Below are positions 42,200-50,275 of a stretch of DNA of 64,000 bases, in pieces. The notes under the pieces were generated by a model. The model worked only from the letters and a program-made list of their open reading frames with translations. It did no database searches and was not told the DNA's origin. Within the stretch, counting starts at the first letter, position 1. Every line of letters starts with the position of its first letter. The translations under genes and the position numbers were made by a program. Source of the stretch: Cryptosporangium aurantiacum (GTDB taxonomy: Bacteria; Actinomycetota; Actinomycetes; Mycobacteriales; Cryptosporangiaceae); assembly GCF_900143005.1 (NCBI RefSeq), contig NZ_FRCS01000016.1:96783-160782 (forward strand), read 5' to 3'.

Positions 42200-43405
42200 T
42201 CAGATCGCGCCCTTCTCCGACAGCTCGGCGATGTCGTCCCAGTTGTAACCGAGCTCGAGCAGGATCTCCTCAGTGTGCTGCCCCGCCTCCGGCGCCGGGC
42301 GTAGTTCGGGGGCTTCGCCGTCGAACTGCACCGGGTTGGTGATCAGCGGGAACTCCAGGTCTCCCTTGCGGACGGTCTGCGCGTACGCGTTCGCGGTGGC
42401 CTGCGGGTCCTCGGCCACCTCGTACGGGGTCTGCACCGGCGCCCACGCGCCCTCCATCGGGCCCAGGATCGTGCGCCATTCGGCCAGGTCACGCGCGGCG
42501 AACAACTCGTCGAGCAGCGCGATCACCTCGCGGCGCTGCAGGTAGCGCGCGGTCGCGTCCGGATACTGCTCGACCCACTCGGGCCGCCCGACCGTGCGGC
42601 AGAACTCCGGCCAGTACCGGTCGGACTGCAACATCATCAGCTGCAGGTACCGCCCGTCGCGGGTCTGGTAGTTGGCCACCAGCGGATTCGGCGTCTTACC
42701 GCGGGCGTTGCGCGGCACCGGCGAGGTGATGTTGTAGGCGCGGGCGCTGATGATCTCCGCGGACATCAGCCACATGCCGAGCCCGAGCAGCGAGACGTCC
42801 ACGACGGCGCCCTGACCGGTGCGTTCACGGTGCAGCAGCGCCGCAGCGATGCCGCCGGCGATGGTCTGACCACCGGCCAGGTCGTTGTAGGCGGCGGGCT
42901 GGACCACCGGGTAGTCGCCGGGCGGCGTGATCACGCTGGCCACGCCGGACCGCGACCAGACCGCCGCGCTGTCGAACGAGCCCTTGTGGCTGTCCGGCCC
43001 CTCCGGCCCGTGCGAGCTGCCCCGCACGTAGACGATCGACGGGTTGACCGCGCGGATGTCGTCGACGTCGATGTTCAGCTTGCGCCGGGCGGGCTCCAGC
43101 CAGTTCGTGAGGAAGACGTCGGACCGGGCGGCCAGCGCCAGCAGCAGGTCACGCCCACCGGGCGTCTTGAGGTTGATCGTGAGGCTGCGCTTGTTCCGGT
43201 TCGGCTGCTCGATCAGGTAGTTGACGTTCGCGGCGTCGCCGCCCATCAACGCCGAGGTGACCAGGCCACGCTGCGGATCGCCGGAGCCGGGTTGCTCGAC
43301 CTTGATGACGTCCGCGCCCCAGTCGGCCAGCACCGCGCCGGCGGCGGGTACGAACGTCCAGGCCGCCACTTCCAGGACCCGGACGCCGTCCAGAACTTTG
43401 GTCAT
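42200..43405 (-). CDS. CaiB/BaiF family CoA-transferase
   Basis: 401 residues of the class III CoA-transferase family. Marks: VLEVAAWTFVPAAGAVLADW, DVIKVEQPGSGDP, NRNKRSLTINLKTPGGRDLL, and the segment GSFDSAAVWSRSG that should carry the catalytic Asp. It moves CoA between acids without ATP and also occurs as a 2-methylacyl-CoA racemase, a plausible role for branched side chains. First gene of a minus-strand operon with the fused aldolase, the small protein, the amidohydrolase and DoxX. Probably leaderless. Confidence 0.9.
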   Translation of the reverse strand: MTKVLDGVRVLEVAAWTFVPAAGAVLADWGADVIKVEQPGSGDPQRGLVTSALMGGDAANVNYLIEQPNRNKRSLTINLKTPGGRDLLLALAARSDVFLTNWLEPARRKLNIDVDDIRAVNPSIVYVRGSSHGPEGPDSHKGSFDSAAVWSRSGVASVITPPGDYPVVQPAAYNDLAGGQTIAGGIAAALLHRERTGQGAVVDVSLLGLGMWLMSAEIISARAYNITSPVPRNARGKTPNPLVANYQTRDGRYLQLMMLQSDRYWPEFCRTVGRPEWVEQYPDATARYLQRREVIALLDELFAARDLAEWRTILGPMEGAWAPVQTPYEVAEDPQATANAYAQTVRKGDLEFPLITNPVQFDGEAPELRPAPEAGQHTEEILLELGYNWDDIAELSEKGAI

Positions 43406-43411
43406 GGGCCT

Positions 43412-43417
43412 ACCGTA
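43412..43417 (-). promoter_or_regulatory. -10 box of CaiB operon (leaderless)
   Basis: TACGGT ends 6 bases before the ATG at 43405 on the minus strand; no Shine-Dalgarno sequence. Confidence 0.45.
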
Positions 43418-43442
43418 CGGCAGGCAGTGAATCGAGGTTCAA

Positions 43443-43456
43443 AGTTCTGAAGAACT
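43443..43456. promoter_or_regulatory. dyad AGTTCT-GA-AGAACT
   Basis: Perfect 6-bp arms with 2-base spacer, 38 bases upstream of the CaiB start and 7 bases from the KstR-like box. It uses the same GTTC/GAAC half-sites in opposite order. Confidence 0.5.
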
Positions 43457-43462
43457 CCTCAT

Positions 43463-43476
43463 GAGAACGTGTTCTA
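43463..43476. promoter_or_regulatory. KstR-like operator
   Basis: GAGAACGTGTTCTA matches the KstR consensus TnnAACnnGTTnnA at all but the first base and is a perfect dyad over AGAAC-GT-GTTCT. It lies 58 bases upstream of the CaiB start and 173 bases upstream of the divergent ligase, inside a 243-bp gap that otherwise holds no gene. A KstR-like repressor is encoded at 49619-50224. Confidence 0.6.
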
Positions 43477-43648
43477 CCCACTTGTTGGCCTTGTCACACC
43501 ATGAAAGATGTGTAAACTCCGGTTCACGATTCGGCGTGGTACCCCGCCGAACCCCCACTTTTCGTGACGCCGAACGCGCCCACATTTCTCGAGTAGCTCA
43601 TCGGCCACTGGCCGGGCCACGTCCCGGCCTCGACGGTACGAGGCGACC

Positions 43649-45208
43649 ATGTCGACAACGTCGTTGCATTCCCCGCCCCTGATGCCGGACCTCCTGGTCA
43701 CCGCGCTCAACCGATACGACGACCGGCCGGCGGTGCTGGTCGACGGCGAGACCATCACCTACCGCGGCTACCGCGAAGCGGTCAGCCGCTGGACCCAGGC
43801 CTACCGGTCGATCGGGCTCGGCCCCGGCGACGGGGTGTCCATTCTGGCCCGCAACCGGCCCGAGGTCCTGTTCGCGACCGGTGCGGGCATGCTGGCGGGC
43901 TCCCGCGGCACGCCGCTGCACCCGCTGGGCTCGCTCGACGACCACGCGTACGTGCTGGACAACGCGGAGATCCACACGCTGGTCTTCGATCCGGCGCTGG
44001 AGGAGCACGTCGCGGCGCTGAAACAGAAGGCGCCGGGACTCGAGCGGCTGCTCGCGCTCGGCCCGTCCGACCTCGCCGAGGACCTCCCGGCGCTAGCTGC
44101 GCGGTTCGCGCCGGAACCGCTGGTGGCCCCGCAGGTCGATCCCGAGTCGATCTCGTCGATGTCGTTCACCGGCGGCACCACCGGCCGCCCGAAGGGTGTG
44201 CTCGGCACGTACCGGGGCGGTGCGGAGCTGACCCGGATCCAGATGGCCGAGTGGCAGTTCCCCGACGAGGTCCGGTTCCTGGTCGCGGCGCCGCTGTCGC
44301 ACGCCGCCGCGGCGTTCACGCTGCCGGTCCTGTTGAAGGGCGGCTCGTTCGTCGTGCTGCCCGGCTTCACGCCCGGTGGGTGGATCGCCGCCGTGGCCGA
44401 GCACAAGATCACCTCGACGATGATCGTGCCGGCGATGCTCTACGCGATCCTCGACCACCCCGATCTGGCGACCGCCGACACGTCCAGCCTGGAGACCGTG
44501 TTCTACGGCGCCTCGGCGGCGTCACCGGCGCGGTTACAGCAGGCGATCGACCGGTTCGGCCCGGTGTTCTACCAGTTCTACGGGCAGAACGAGGCACCCA
44601 TGACGGTCACCGTGCTCCGCAAGGAGGAGCACACGCCGGACAAGCTGGCCACCTGCGGGCGTCCGGTGCCGTGGGTCCGCGCGGCGCTGCTCGACGAGAA
44701 CTGCGAGCCGGTGGCGCGCGGCGAGGCCGGCGAGATCTGCGTCCAGGGCCCGCTGGTGATGAACGGGTACAACAAGCTGCCGGAGGAGACCGCCGAGGCG
44801 TTCCGCGGCGGCTGGCTGCACACCGGCGACGTCGCCCGCGAGGACGAGGACGGCTACTGGACGATCGTCGACCGCACGAAGGACATGATCGTCTCCGGCG
44901 GTTTCAACGTCTTCCCGCGCGAGGTCGAAGACGTGCTCACCACGCACCCCGACGTCTCCGCGGCCGCGGTGATCGGCGTCCCGGACGACAAGTGGGGTGA
45001 GGCGGTCAAGGCCGTCGTCGTCCCGCGGCCGGGCGCGGAGATCGACGCGGAGGCCTTGATCGCGCTGGTCCGGGATCGCAAGGGCCCGATTCACGCCCCG
45101 AAGTCCGTCGACGTCGCGGAGTCCCTGCCGCTCACCCCGGTCGGCAAGGCCGACAAGAAGGCACTCCGCGAGCAGTACTGGGCCGGTTCCGACCGGCGAG
45201 TCCATTGA
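43649..45208 (+). CDS. acyl-CoA ligase (FadD type)
   Basis: 519 residues. ATP loop SFTGGTTGRPKG near residue 172, YGQNEAP, GGWLHTGDVAREDEDGYW, hinge DRTKDMIVSGG and catalytic Lys in TPVGKADKKALRE. It activates an acid to acyl-CoA. First gene of a plus-strand operon with ALDH, alcohol dehydrogenase and P450; the gene order is the reverse of the reaction order. Divergent from CaiB across the KstR-like sites. Relatives act on sterol side chains or aromatic acids; I cannot choose. Confidence 0.92.
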   Translation: MSTTSLHSPPLMPDLLVTALNRYDDRPAVLVDGETITYRGYREAVSRWTQAYRSIGLGPGDGVSILARNRPEVLFATGAGMLAGSRGTPLHPLGSLDDHAYVLDNAEIHTLVFDPALEEHVAALKQKAPGLERLLALGPSDLAEDLPALAARFAPEPLVAPQVDPESISSMSFTGGTTGRPKGVLGTYRGGAELTRIQMAEWQFPDEVRFLVAAPLSHAAAAFTLPVLLKGGSFVVLPGFTPGGWIAAVAEHKITSTMIVPAMLYAILDHPDLATADTSSLETVFYGASAASPARLQQAIDRFGPVFYQFYGQNEAPMTVTVLRKEEHTPDKLATCGRPVPWVRAALLDENCEPVARGEAGEICVQGPLVMNGYNKLPEETAEAFRGGWLHTGDVAREDEDGYWTIVDRTKDMIVSGGFNVFPREVEDVLTTHPDVSAAAVIGVPDDKWGEAVKAVVVPRPGAEIDAEALIALVRDRKGPIHAPKSVDVAESLPLTPVGKADKKALREQYWAGSDRRVH

Positions 45209-45236
45209 GAACTCCCGTCTGAACGAGGAGCCGCAC

Positions 45237-46691
45237 ATGCTCACGTACGACACGCTGTACATCGGGGGCGAGTGGGTCGCCCCGGCTGAGAAGCAGGTAT
45301 TCGACGTCGTCTCCCCGGCGTCCGAAGAAGTCGTCGGCCGCGTGCCGGAAGCGTCGAAGGCGGACGTCGACGCCGCGGTCGCCGCCGCCAGGAAGGCCTT
45401 CGACGAAGGCCCGTGGTCGCGGACCACCGGCGACGAGCGGGCCGACGCGATGGCCAGGCTCTCGGCGATCATCAACGAGCGCACCGAGGACTTCGCGCGC
45501 ACGATCAGCACCGAGATGGGCTCGCCGCTCGGGTTCTCCCGGATGGGCCAGGTGCTCGCCGCGACGATGGCGCTGGACTTCTTCACCGGCCTGGCCCGCG
45601 AGACGGCCTGGGAGGAGACCCGCGCCGGGCTGCTCGGCCCCACGGTCGTGCGGCGCGCTCCGGTCGGTGTGGTCGCGGCGATCGTGCCGTGGAACGTGCC
45701 GATCTACGTCAGCATGCTCAAGCTCGCACCGGCGCTGGCGGCCGGCTGCACGGTCGTGCTCAAGCCGGCACCGGCCAGCCCGATCTCCGCCCAGCTGCTC
45801 GGCGAGGCGATCGAGGCCGCAGGCATTCCGGCGGGTGTCGTCAACATCGTTCCGGCCGACCGCGCGGTCGGCGAGTACCTGGTGACCCACCCGGGCATCG
45901 ACAAGGTCAGCTTCACCGGCAGCACCGCGGCCGGCCGCCGCATCGCGAGCCTGTGCGGCGAGAATTTGCGCCGGGTGACGCTGGAGCTCGGCGGTAAGTC
46001 CGCCGCCGTGTTACTTCCGGACGTCGACCTGGCCACCGCGCTGCCGCAGGTCATCAACGTCGGGCTGATGAACAACGGCCAGGCGTGCGTCGCCCAGACC
46101 CGGATCCTGGCACCGCGGGACCGCTACCGCGAGGTCGTCGACGCGGTCGTCGAGCAGGTCGCGGCGCAGATCGTCGGTGACCCGCTGGACGAGGCGACGA
46201 CGATCGGCCCGCTGGTCAGCTCCACCCAGCGCGAGCGGGTCGAGGGCTTCCTCGCGGCGGGCAAGAAGGAAGGCGCCACGGTCGCGCTCGGCGGCGGACG
46301 CCCGAAGGGCTTCGATCGCGGCTGGTACGTCGAGCCGACCGTCTTCTCCGACGTCGACAACAAGATGACGATCGCCCAGGAGGAGATCTTCGGCCCGGTG
46401 CTGTCGGTGATCCCCTACGGCGACGTCGACGACGCGGTCGCGATCGCCAACGACTCCCGCTACGGCCTGTCGGGCTCGGTGTGGACCGCCGACGCGGACG
46501 CCGGGCTGGGCATCGCACGCCGGATCCGCACCGGCACGTTCAACGTCAACACGTTCATGCTCGAGAACTGCGCGCCGTTCGGTGGCTTCAAGGAGTCCGG
46601 CCTGGGCCGCGAACTCGGCCCCGAGGGACTCGCGGCGTACGTCGAGTACCAGTCCGTGAACCTTCCCTACGGGTACACCCCCGCGTCCTGA
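45237..46691 (+). CDS. aldehyde dehydrogenase
   Basis: 484 residues. Active-site Cys about residue 284 in NNGQACVAQTRIL, base Glu in LELGGKSAAVLL, and C-terminal CAPFGGFKESGLGRELG. GAGGAG lies 6 bases before the ATG. Located between the ligase and the alcohol dehydrogenase, it supplies the middle step alcohol - aldehyde - acid - CoA. Confidence 0.93.
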   Translation: MLTYDTLYIGGEWVAPAEKQVFDVVSPASEEVVGRVPEASKADVDAAVAAARKAFDEGPWSRTTGDERADAMARLSAIINERTEDFARTISTEMGSPLGFSRMGQVLAATMALDFFTGLARETAWEETRAGLLGPTVVRRAPVGVVAAIVPWNVPIYVSMLKLAPALAAGCTVVLKPAPASPISAQLLGEAIEAAGIPAGVVNIVPADRAVGEYLVTHPGIDKVSFTGSTAAGRRIASLCGENLRRVTLELGGKSAAVLLPDVDLATALPQVINVGLMNNGQACVAQTRILAPRDRYREVVDAVVEQVAAQIVGDPLDEATTIGPLVSSTQRERVEGFLAAGKKEGATVALGGGRPKGFDRGWYVEPTVFSDVDNKMTIAQEEIFGPVLSVIPYGDVDDAVAIANDSRYGLSGSVWTADADAGLGIARRIRTGTFNVNTFMLENCAPFGGFKESGLGRELGPEGLAAYVEYQSVNLPYGYTPAS

Positions 46692-46704
46692 GGAGCGTGC
46701 GTCG

Positions 46705-47823
46705 ATGAAGACCAGAGCTGCCGTGCTGTGGGACCGCAAGCAGCCGTGGAGCGTGGAAGAGGTCGACCTCGACCCGCCGAAGGCGGGCGAGGTGCTCGTC
46801 AAGCTGATCCACACCGGCATGTGCCACTCCGACGACCACGTGGTCACCGGGGACATGCCCGCCGGGCTCCCGGTCGTCGGCGGCCACGAGGGCGCGGGCA
46901 TCGTCGAGGAGGTCGGTGAGGGCGTCACGTCGCTGAAGCCGGGCGACCACGTGGTGCCGATGTTCATCCCCGCGTGCGGGCAGTGCCGCTGGTGCGCGCA
47001 GGGCCGGTCGAACCTCTGCGACGTCGGCGGGACGCTGATGCTCGGCGTCGGCCTGGACGGCACCACCCGGCTGCACGCCCGCGGCCAGGACGTCTACACG
47101 ATGGTGTTCCTCTCGACGTTCAGCCAGTACGCGGTGATGAACCAGCACTCGCTGGTGAAGATCCCCGACGACGTTCCGCTGGACGTCGCGGCGCTGGTCG
47201 GCTGCGGGGTGACGACCGGGTACGGCTCGGCGGTGAACACTGCGAAGGTGCAGCCCGGCGAGACCGTCGTCGTGGTCGGCATCGGCGGTGTCGGCGCCGC
47301 CGCGGTGCAGGGCGCGCGCATCGCGGGCGCGGAGCAGATCATCGCGGTCGACCCGGTCGAGTTCAAGCGGGAGCAGGCCAAGATCTTCGGGGCCACGCAC
47401 ACCGCCGCCAGCGTCGCGGAGGCCACCGAGCTGCTCCGGGAGATCACCCCCGACGGCATGATGGCCGACGCCGCGATCTACACCGTCGGGATCGCCAGGG
47501 GCGACGACGTCGCGGGCCTGATGGCGCTGGTCTCCAAGGGCGGCCGGGTCGTGATCACGGCGGTGTCCCCGATGGAGGACACCACGGTCACGATGTCGCT
47601 GTTCGAGCTGACGATCTGGCAGAAGGAGCTCCGCGGGACGCTCTTCGGCGCCTCGAACGGCCGCAAGGAGATCCCGACGCTGCTCCGGCTCTACCAGTCC
47701 GGTCAGCTGCTGCTCGACGAGATGATCACCCGCCGCTACACCCTCGACCAGATCAACGAGGGCTACGCGGACATGCACGCCGGGCGGAACATCCGCGGGG
47801 TGATCGACCTTGACCACGGTTGA
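46705..47823 (+). CDS. NDMA-dependent (mycofactocin-type) zinc alcohol dehydrogenase
   Basis: 372 residues of the zinc medium-chain family, Rxyl_3153-like subgroup. Catalytic zinc ligands C40 and H61-E62; structural zinc C91, C94, C97, C105; cofactor motif VVVGIGGVGAAAVQGAR. In this subgroup NADH stays bound and reoxidation needs an external acceptor (NDMA in vitro, mycofactocin in the cell). It should oxidise the alcohol made by the downstream P450. TGAGGAGCG precedes the ATG. Overlaps the P450 gene by 14 bp. Confidence 0.9.
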   Translation: MKTRAAVLWDRKQPWSVEEVDLDPPKAGEVLVKLIHTGMCHSDDHVVTGDMPAGLPVVGGHEGAGIVEEVGEGVTSLKPGDHVVPMFIPACGQCRWCAQGRSNLCDVGGTLMLGVGLDGTTRLHARGQDVYTMVFLSTFSQYAVMNQHSLVKIPDDVPLDVAALVGCGVTTGYGSAVNTAKVQPGETVVVVGIGGVGAAAVQGARIAGAEQIIAVDPVEFKREQAKIFGATHTAASVAEATELLREITPDGMMADAAIYTVGIARGDDVAGLMALVSKGGRVVITAVSPMEDTTVTMSLFELTIWQKELRGTLFGASNGRKEIPTLLRLYQSGQLLLDEMITRRYTLDQINEGYADMHAGRNIRGVIDLDHG

Positions 47824-49012
47824 CCAACCCCGCCTGACGGTCGGCGCCTTCTGGGGCGCCGACCCCCACCCCGCGCTCACCTGGCTGCGGGCGAACGACC
47901 CGGTGTACTGGGACCCGCACGGCGAGGTCTGGGGCATCACCCGGTACGCCGACGTCAAGGAGGTGTCGGTCCACCCGGAGCTGTTCTCCAGCGCCGGCGG
48001 CATCCGCCCCGACCAGGACGCGACGCCGATGATGATCGACCAGGACGACCCCGTGCACCTGCGGCGGCGGAAGCTGATCAGCAAGGGCTTCACGCCGCGG
48101 CGGGTCGCCGACCAGAAGGCCCGGATCGACCAGATCACGCATGCGCTGATCGACCGGGTCTGCGAGCGCGGCTCCTGCGACTTCGTCTGGGACATCGCGG
48201 CGTGGCTGCCGCTGATCGTCATCGGCGACCAGCTGGGCGTGCGGGCCGACCAGTACGACAACCTGCTGCGCTGGTCGGACGACCTGATGCGCGGGCAGGG
48301 ACAGGCCGACGACCCGGTGCTGATCGAGAAGATGATGACCGCGGCCGCCGAGTACGGGGACTACTTCAACGGCGTCCTCGCCGACCGGCGGGCCAACGGC
48401 GGCGACGACCTGATCGGCGTGCTGGTCAACGCCGAGGTCGACGGCGAGCGGCTGGACGACCAGACGCTCTACTTCGACTCGCTGCTGCTGCTGATCGGCG
48501 GCGACGAGACGACGCGGCACGTGATCACCGGCGGGCTGTACCAGCTGCTGCACGACCGCTCGCTGTGGGAGCGCCTGCGGGCCGACCGGAGCCTGCTGCC
48601 GTCGGCGATCGAGGAGATGCTCCGCTGGGTCAGTCCGATCCGGAACATGGCGCGCACGGTGACTCGTGATCTCGAGTTCCGGGGCAAGCAGATGAAAAAA
48701 GGGCAGAAGCTCCTGCTGCTCTACCCGTCCGCGAACCGCGACGAGGACGTGTTCGACGACCCGTTCCGGTTCGACCTCACCCGCAGCCCGAACAACCACC
48801 TGGCGTTCGGGGTGGGGTCGCACTTCTGCCTGGGTGCCTCGCTGGCCCGGCTGGAGCTGGAGTCGATCTTCACCGCGCTGCTCGACCGGCTGCCGGACCT
48901 GCGGCTGGCCGAGGAGACCGAACCCGCGCTGCGGCCGGCGACGTTCGTCAGCGGGTACGAGGGTCTGCCGGTGGCGTTCAGCCCGACCACGCCGCACGGT
49001 GTATCGCTCTGA
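47810..49012 (+). CDS. cytochrome P450, CYP142/CYP125-like
   Basis: 400 residues starting at TTG 47810 inside the dehydrogenase gene. Heme ligand C340 in FGVGSHFCLGASLAR; I-helix LLLLIGGDETTRHVITGG, which closely resembles the form in mycobacterial sterol 26-hydroxylases; ExxR in IEEMLRW followed by SPIRNMARTV. A terminal-methyl hydroxylase of a sterol or isoprenoid side chain is the best guess, supported by the ADH-ALDH-ligase genes in the same operon. Subfamily assignment is from motif memory, not from a search. Confidence 0.9.
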   Translation: MTTVDQPRLTVGAFWGADPHPALTWLRANDPVYWDPHGEVWGITRYADVKEVSVHPELFSSAGGIRPDQDATPMMIDQDDPVHLRRRKLISKGFTPRRVADQKARIDQITHALIDRVCERGSCDFVWDIAAWLPLIVIGDQLGVRADQYDNLLRWSDDLMRGQGQADDPVLIEKMMTAAAEYGDYFNGVLADRRANGGDDLIGVLVNAEVDGERLDDQTLYFDSLLLLIGGDETTRHVITGGLYQLLHDRSLWERLRADRSLLPSAIEEMLRWVSPIRNMARTVTRDLEFRGKQMKKGQKLLLLYPSANRDEDVFDDPFRFDLTRSPNNHLAFGVGSHFCLGASLARLELESIFTALLDRLPDLRLAEETEPALRPATFVSGYEGLPVAFSPTTPHGVSL

Positions 49013-49055
49013 GGGAGCGCGTCGCGCGCCCTGGTCGGGGCGCGCGACCGAGGGG

Positions 49056-49613
49056 ATGTCCGCGCGCGACACGATCGTCGACGCCACGCTGACGTGCATT
49101 CGCCAGTACGGGCTGGAGCGGACGTCGATCAGCGCGGTCGCGGCGTGCGCCGGGGTTTCCCGGCCGACCGTCTACGCGTACTTCCCGAGCCGGGACGCGT
49201 TGGTTTCCGCGGCGATGGAGAAGTCCGGGGCCGCGGTGGCGGGCCGGGTCGTGGCGTCCGCGCGACGCCGCGCCCGGACCGCCGGTGAGTTCGCGGTGGA
49301 GGCGCTGGTCGTCGCCCGCCGGGAGTTCCGCAAGGAGCCGGCGTTCTACCCGATCAGCCACGCCCGCACCGACCCGTGGGCGGTCGACCAGAAGCTCACC
49401 GAGGAGTCACTGGCGCTCACCCGATCGATCCTCGAACCGATCGTCGACTACGACCCGCGGCTGGAACCGCATCTCGACGAGATCACCGAGACGCTGGTCC
49501 GGTGGTTGCTGTCACTACTGATGTACGACACCAAACGGACGTCGAACGAAACGCGCCTCCGGGCGTACCTGAAGCGCGTCGTCGAACCGGTCATCGAAGG
49601 CGCCGGGTGCTAG
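49056..49613 (+). CDS. TetR family regulator
   Basis: 185 residues. HTH: ARDTIVDATLTCIRQYGLER and AGVSRPTVYAYFPSRDALV; diverged ligand domain ending VVEPVIEGAGC. It follows the P450 by 43 bp in the same direction and could be the local regulator of the ligase-ALDH-ADH-P450 operon. GAGGGG abuts the ATG, unusually close, so the start is less certain. Converges on the KstR-like gene with 5 bp between the stops. Confidence 0.87.
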   Translation: MSARDTIVDATLTCIRQYGLERTSISAVAACAGVSRPTVYAYFPSRDALVSAAMEKSGAAVAGRVVASARRRARTAGEFAVEALVVARREFRKEPAFYPISHARTDPWAVDQKLTEESLALTRSILEPIVDYDPRLEPHLDEITETLVRWLLSLLMYDTKRTSNETRLRAYLKRVVEPVIEGAGC

Positions 49614-49623
49614 GCCGCCTAGC
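49609..49623. terminator. dyad spanning both converging stop codons
   Basis: GCTAGGC C GCCTAGC, a perfect 7-bp dyad whose arms contain the TAG of each converging TetR gene. Short for a terminator on its own, but symmetric in both directions. Confidence 0.4.
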
Positions 49624-50224
49624 GCAGGTCGTCGGCGAGCAGATCGATGAAACCGTCGGCGATCCGGTAGACCTCGCTCATCCCGACGCCGTGGTGGATC
49701 GCCTGGGTGAGCATCGAGTGGATGATCGCCCACATCATCGTCGCGGCGTCCTCGGCCCGCCCCGGGCCGAGGACCGCGAAGTCCTCGACCAGGCTGACCT
49801 GTGCCGCCTCGGCGAACTCGCTCAGCAGCGCCTTCGCGTTCGGGTCGGTGCTGCTCTGCAGCAGTACCTGCACCTTGTAGAACTGCGGCTGCCGCTCGAA
49901 CGCGGTGATCACCCCGCGGATCCGCGACCGCAGGTGACGTTCGGCGCTGCCCCGCTTCGCCCGGCGCTCGCCGGTGCGGCCCAGCGCCGACCACTCCAGC
50001 AGCACCGCCGCGTAGAGGTGCTCCTTGGACGAGAAGTACCGGTAGAGCGTGCCGAGCGCGACGCCTGCCTCCTGGGCGACGTCGCGGATCTGGATGCGGT
50101 CGTACTCCTGGCTCTCCAGCAGGTGCAGGCCGGCTTCGACGATCCGCTCCCGGCGCGCGAGCTGCCAGGCGGGCAGCCCCTGCACCGAGAGACCGCTCGT
50201 CGTCCCCTGCGTCTGCTCGGCCAT
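49619..50224 (-). CDS. TetR family regulator, KstR-like
   Basis: 201 residues. The HTH (RRERIVEAGLHLLESQEYDR, then AGVALGTLYRYFSSKEHLYA) has the GTLYRYF-SK recognition region of KstR, the repressor of sterol catabolism that binds TnnAACnnGTTnnA and is released by a CoA-thioester intermediate. The ligand domain is typical in length. It lies 51 bp downstream of the FadE34-like gene in the same direction; in mycobacteria kstR also neighbours fadE34. AGAGGG lies 6 bases before the ATG. Orthology to KstR is probable, not proven. Confidence 0.82.
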   Translation of the reverse strand: MAEQTQGTTSGLSVQGLPAWQLARRERIVEAGLHLLESQEYDRIQIRDVAQEAGVALGTLYRYFSSKEHLYAAVLLEWSALGRTGERRAKRGSAERHLRSRIRGVITAFERQPQFYKVQVLLQSSTDPNAKALLSEFAEAAQVSLVEDFAVLGPGRAEDAATMMWAIIHSMLTQAIHHGVGMSEVYRIADGFIDLLADDLR

Positions 50225-50275
50225 CGTTCGCCCTCTGCTCGACTCTACGGATGCACCGTACTGGACAGCCCGGTA

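Noticed and set aside
34149..49012. Complete sterol ring-degradation cluster
   Set aside because: No ring-opening genes (KstD, KshA, HsaA-D types) are present; only side-chain-type functions are seen, so sterol is a suggestion and not a conclusion.
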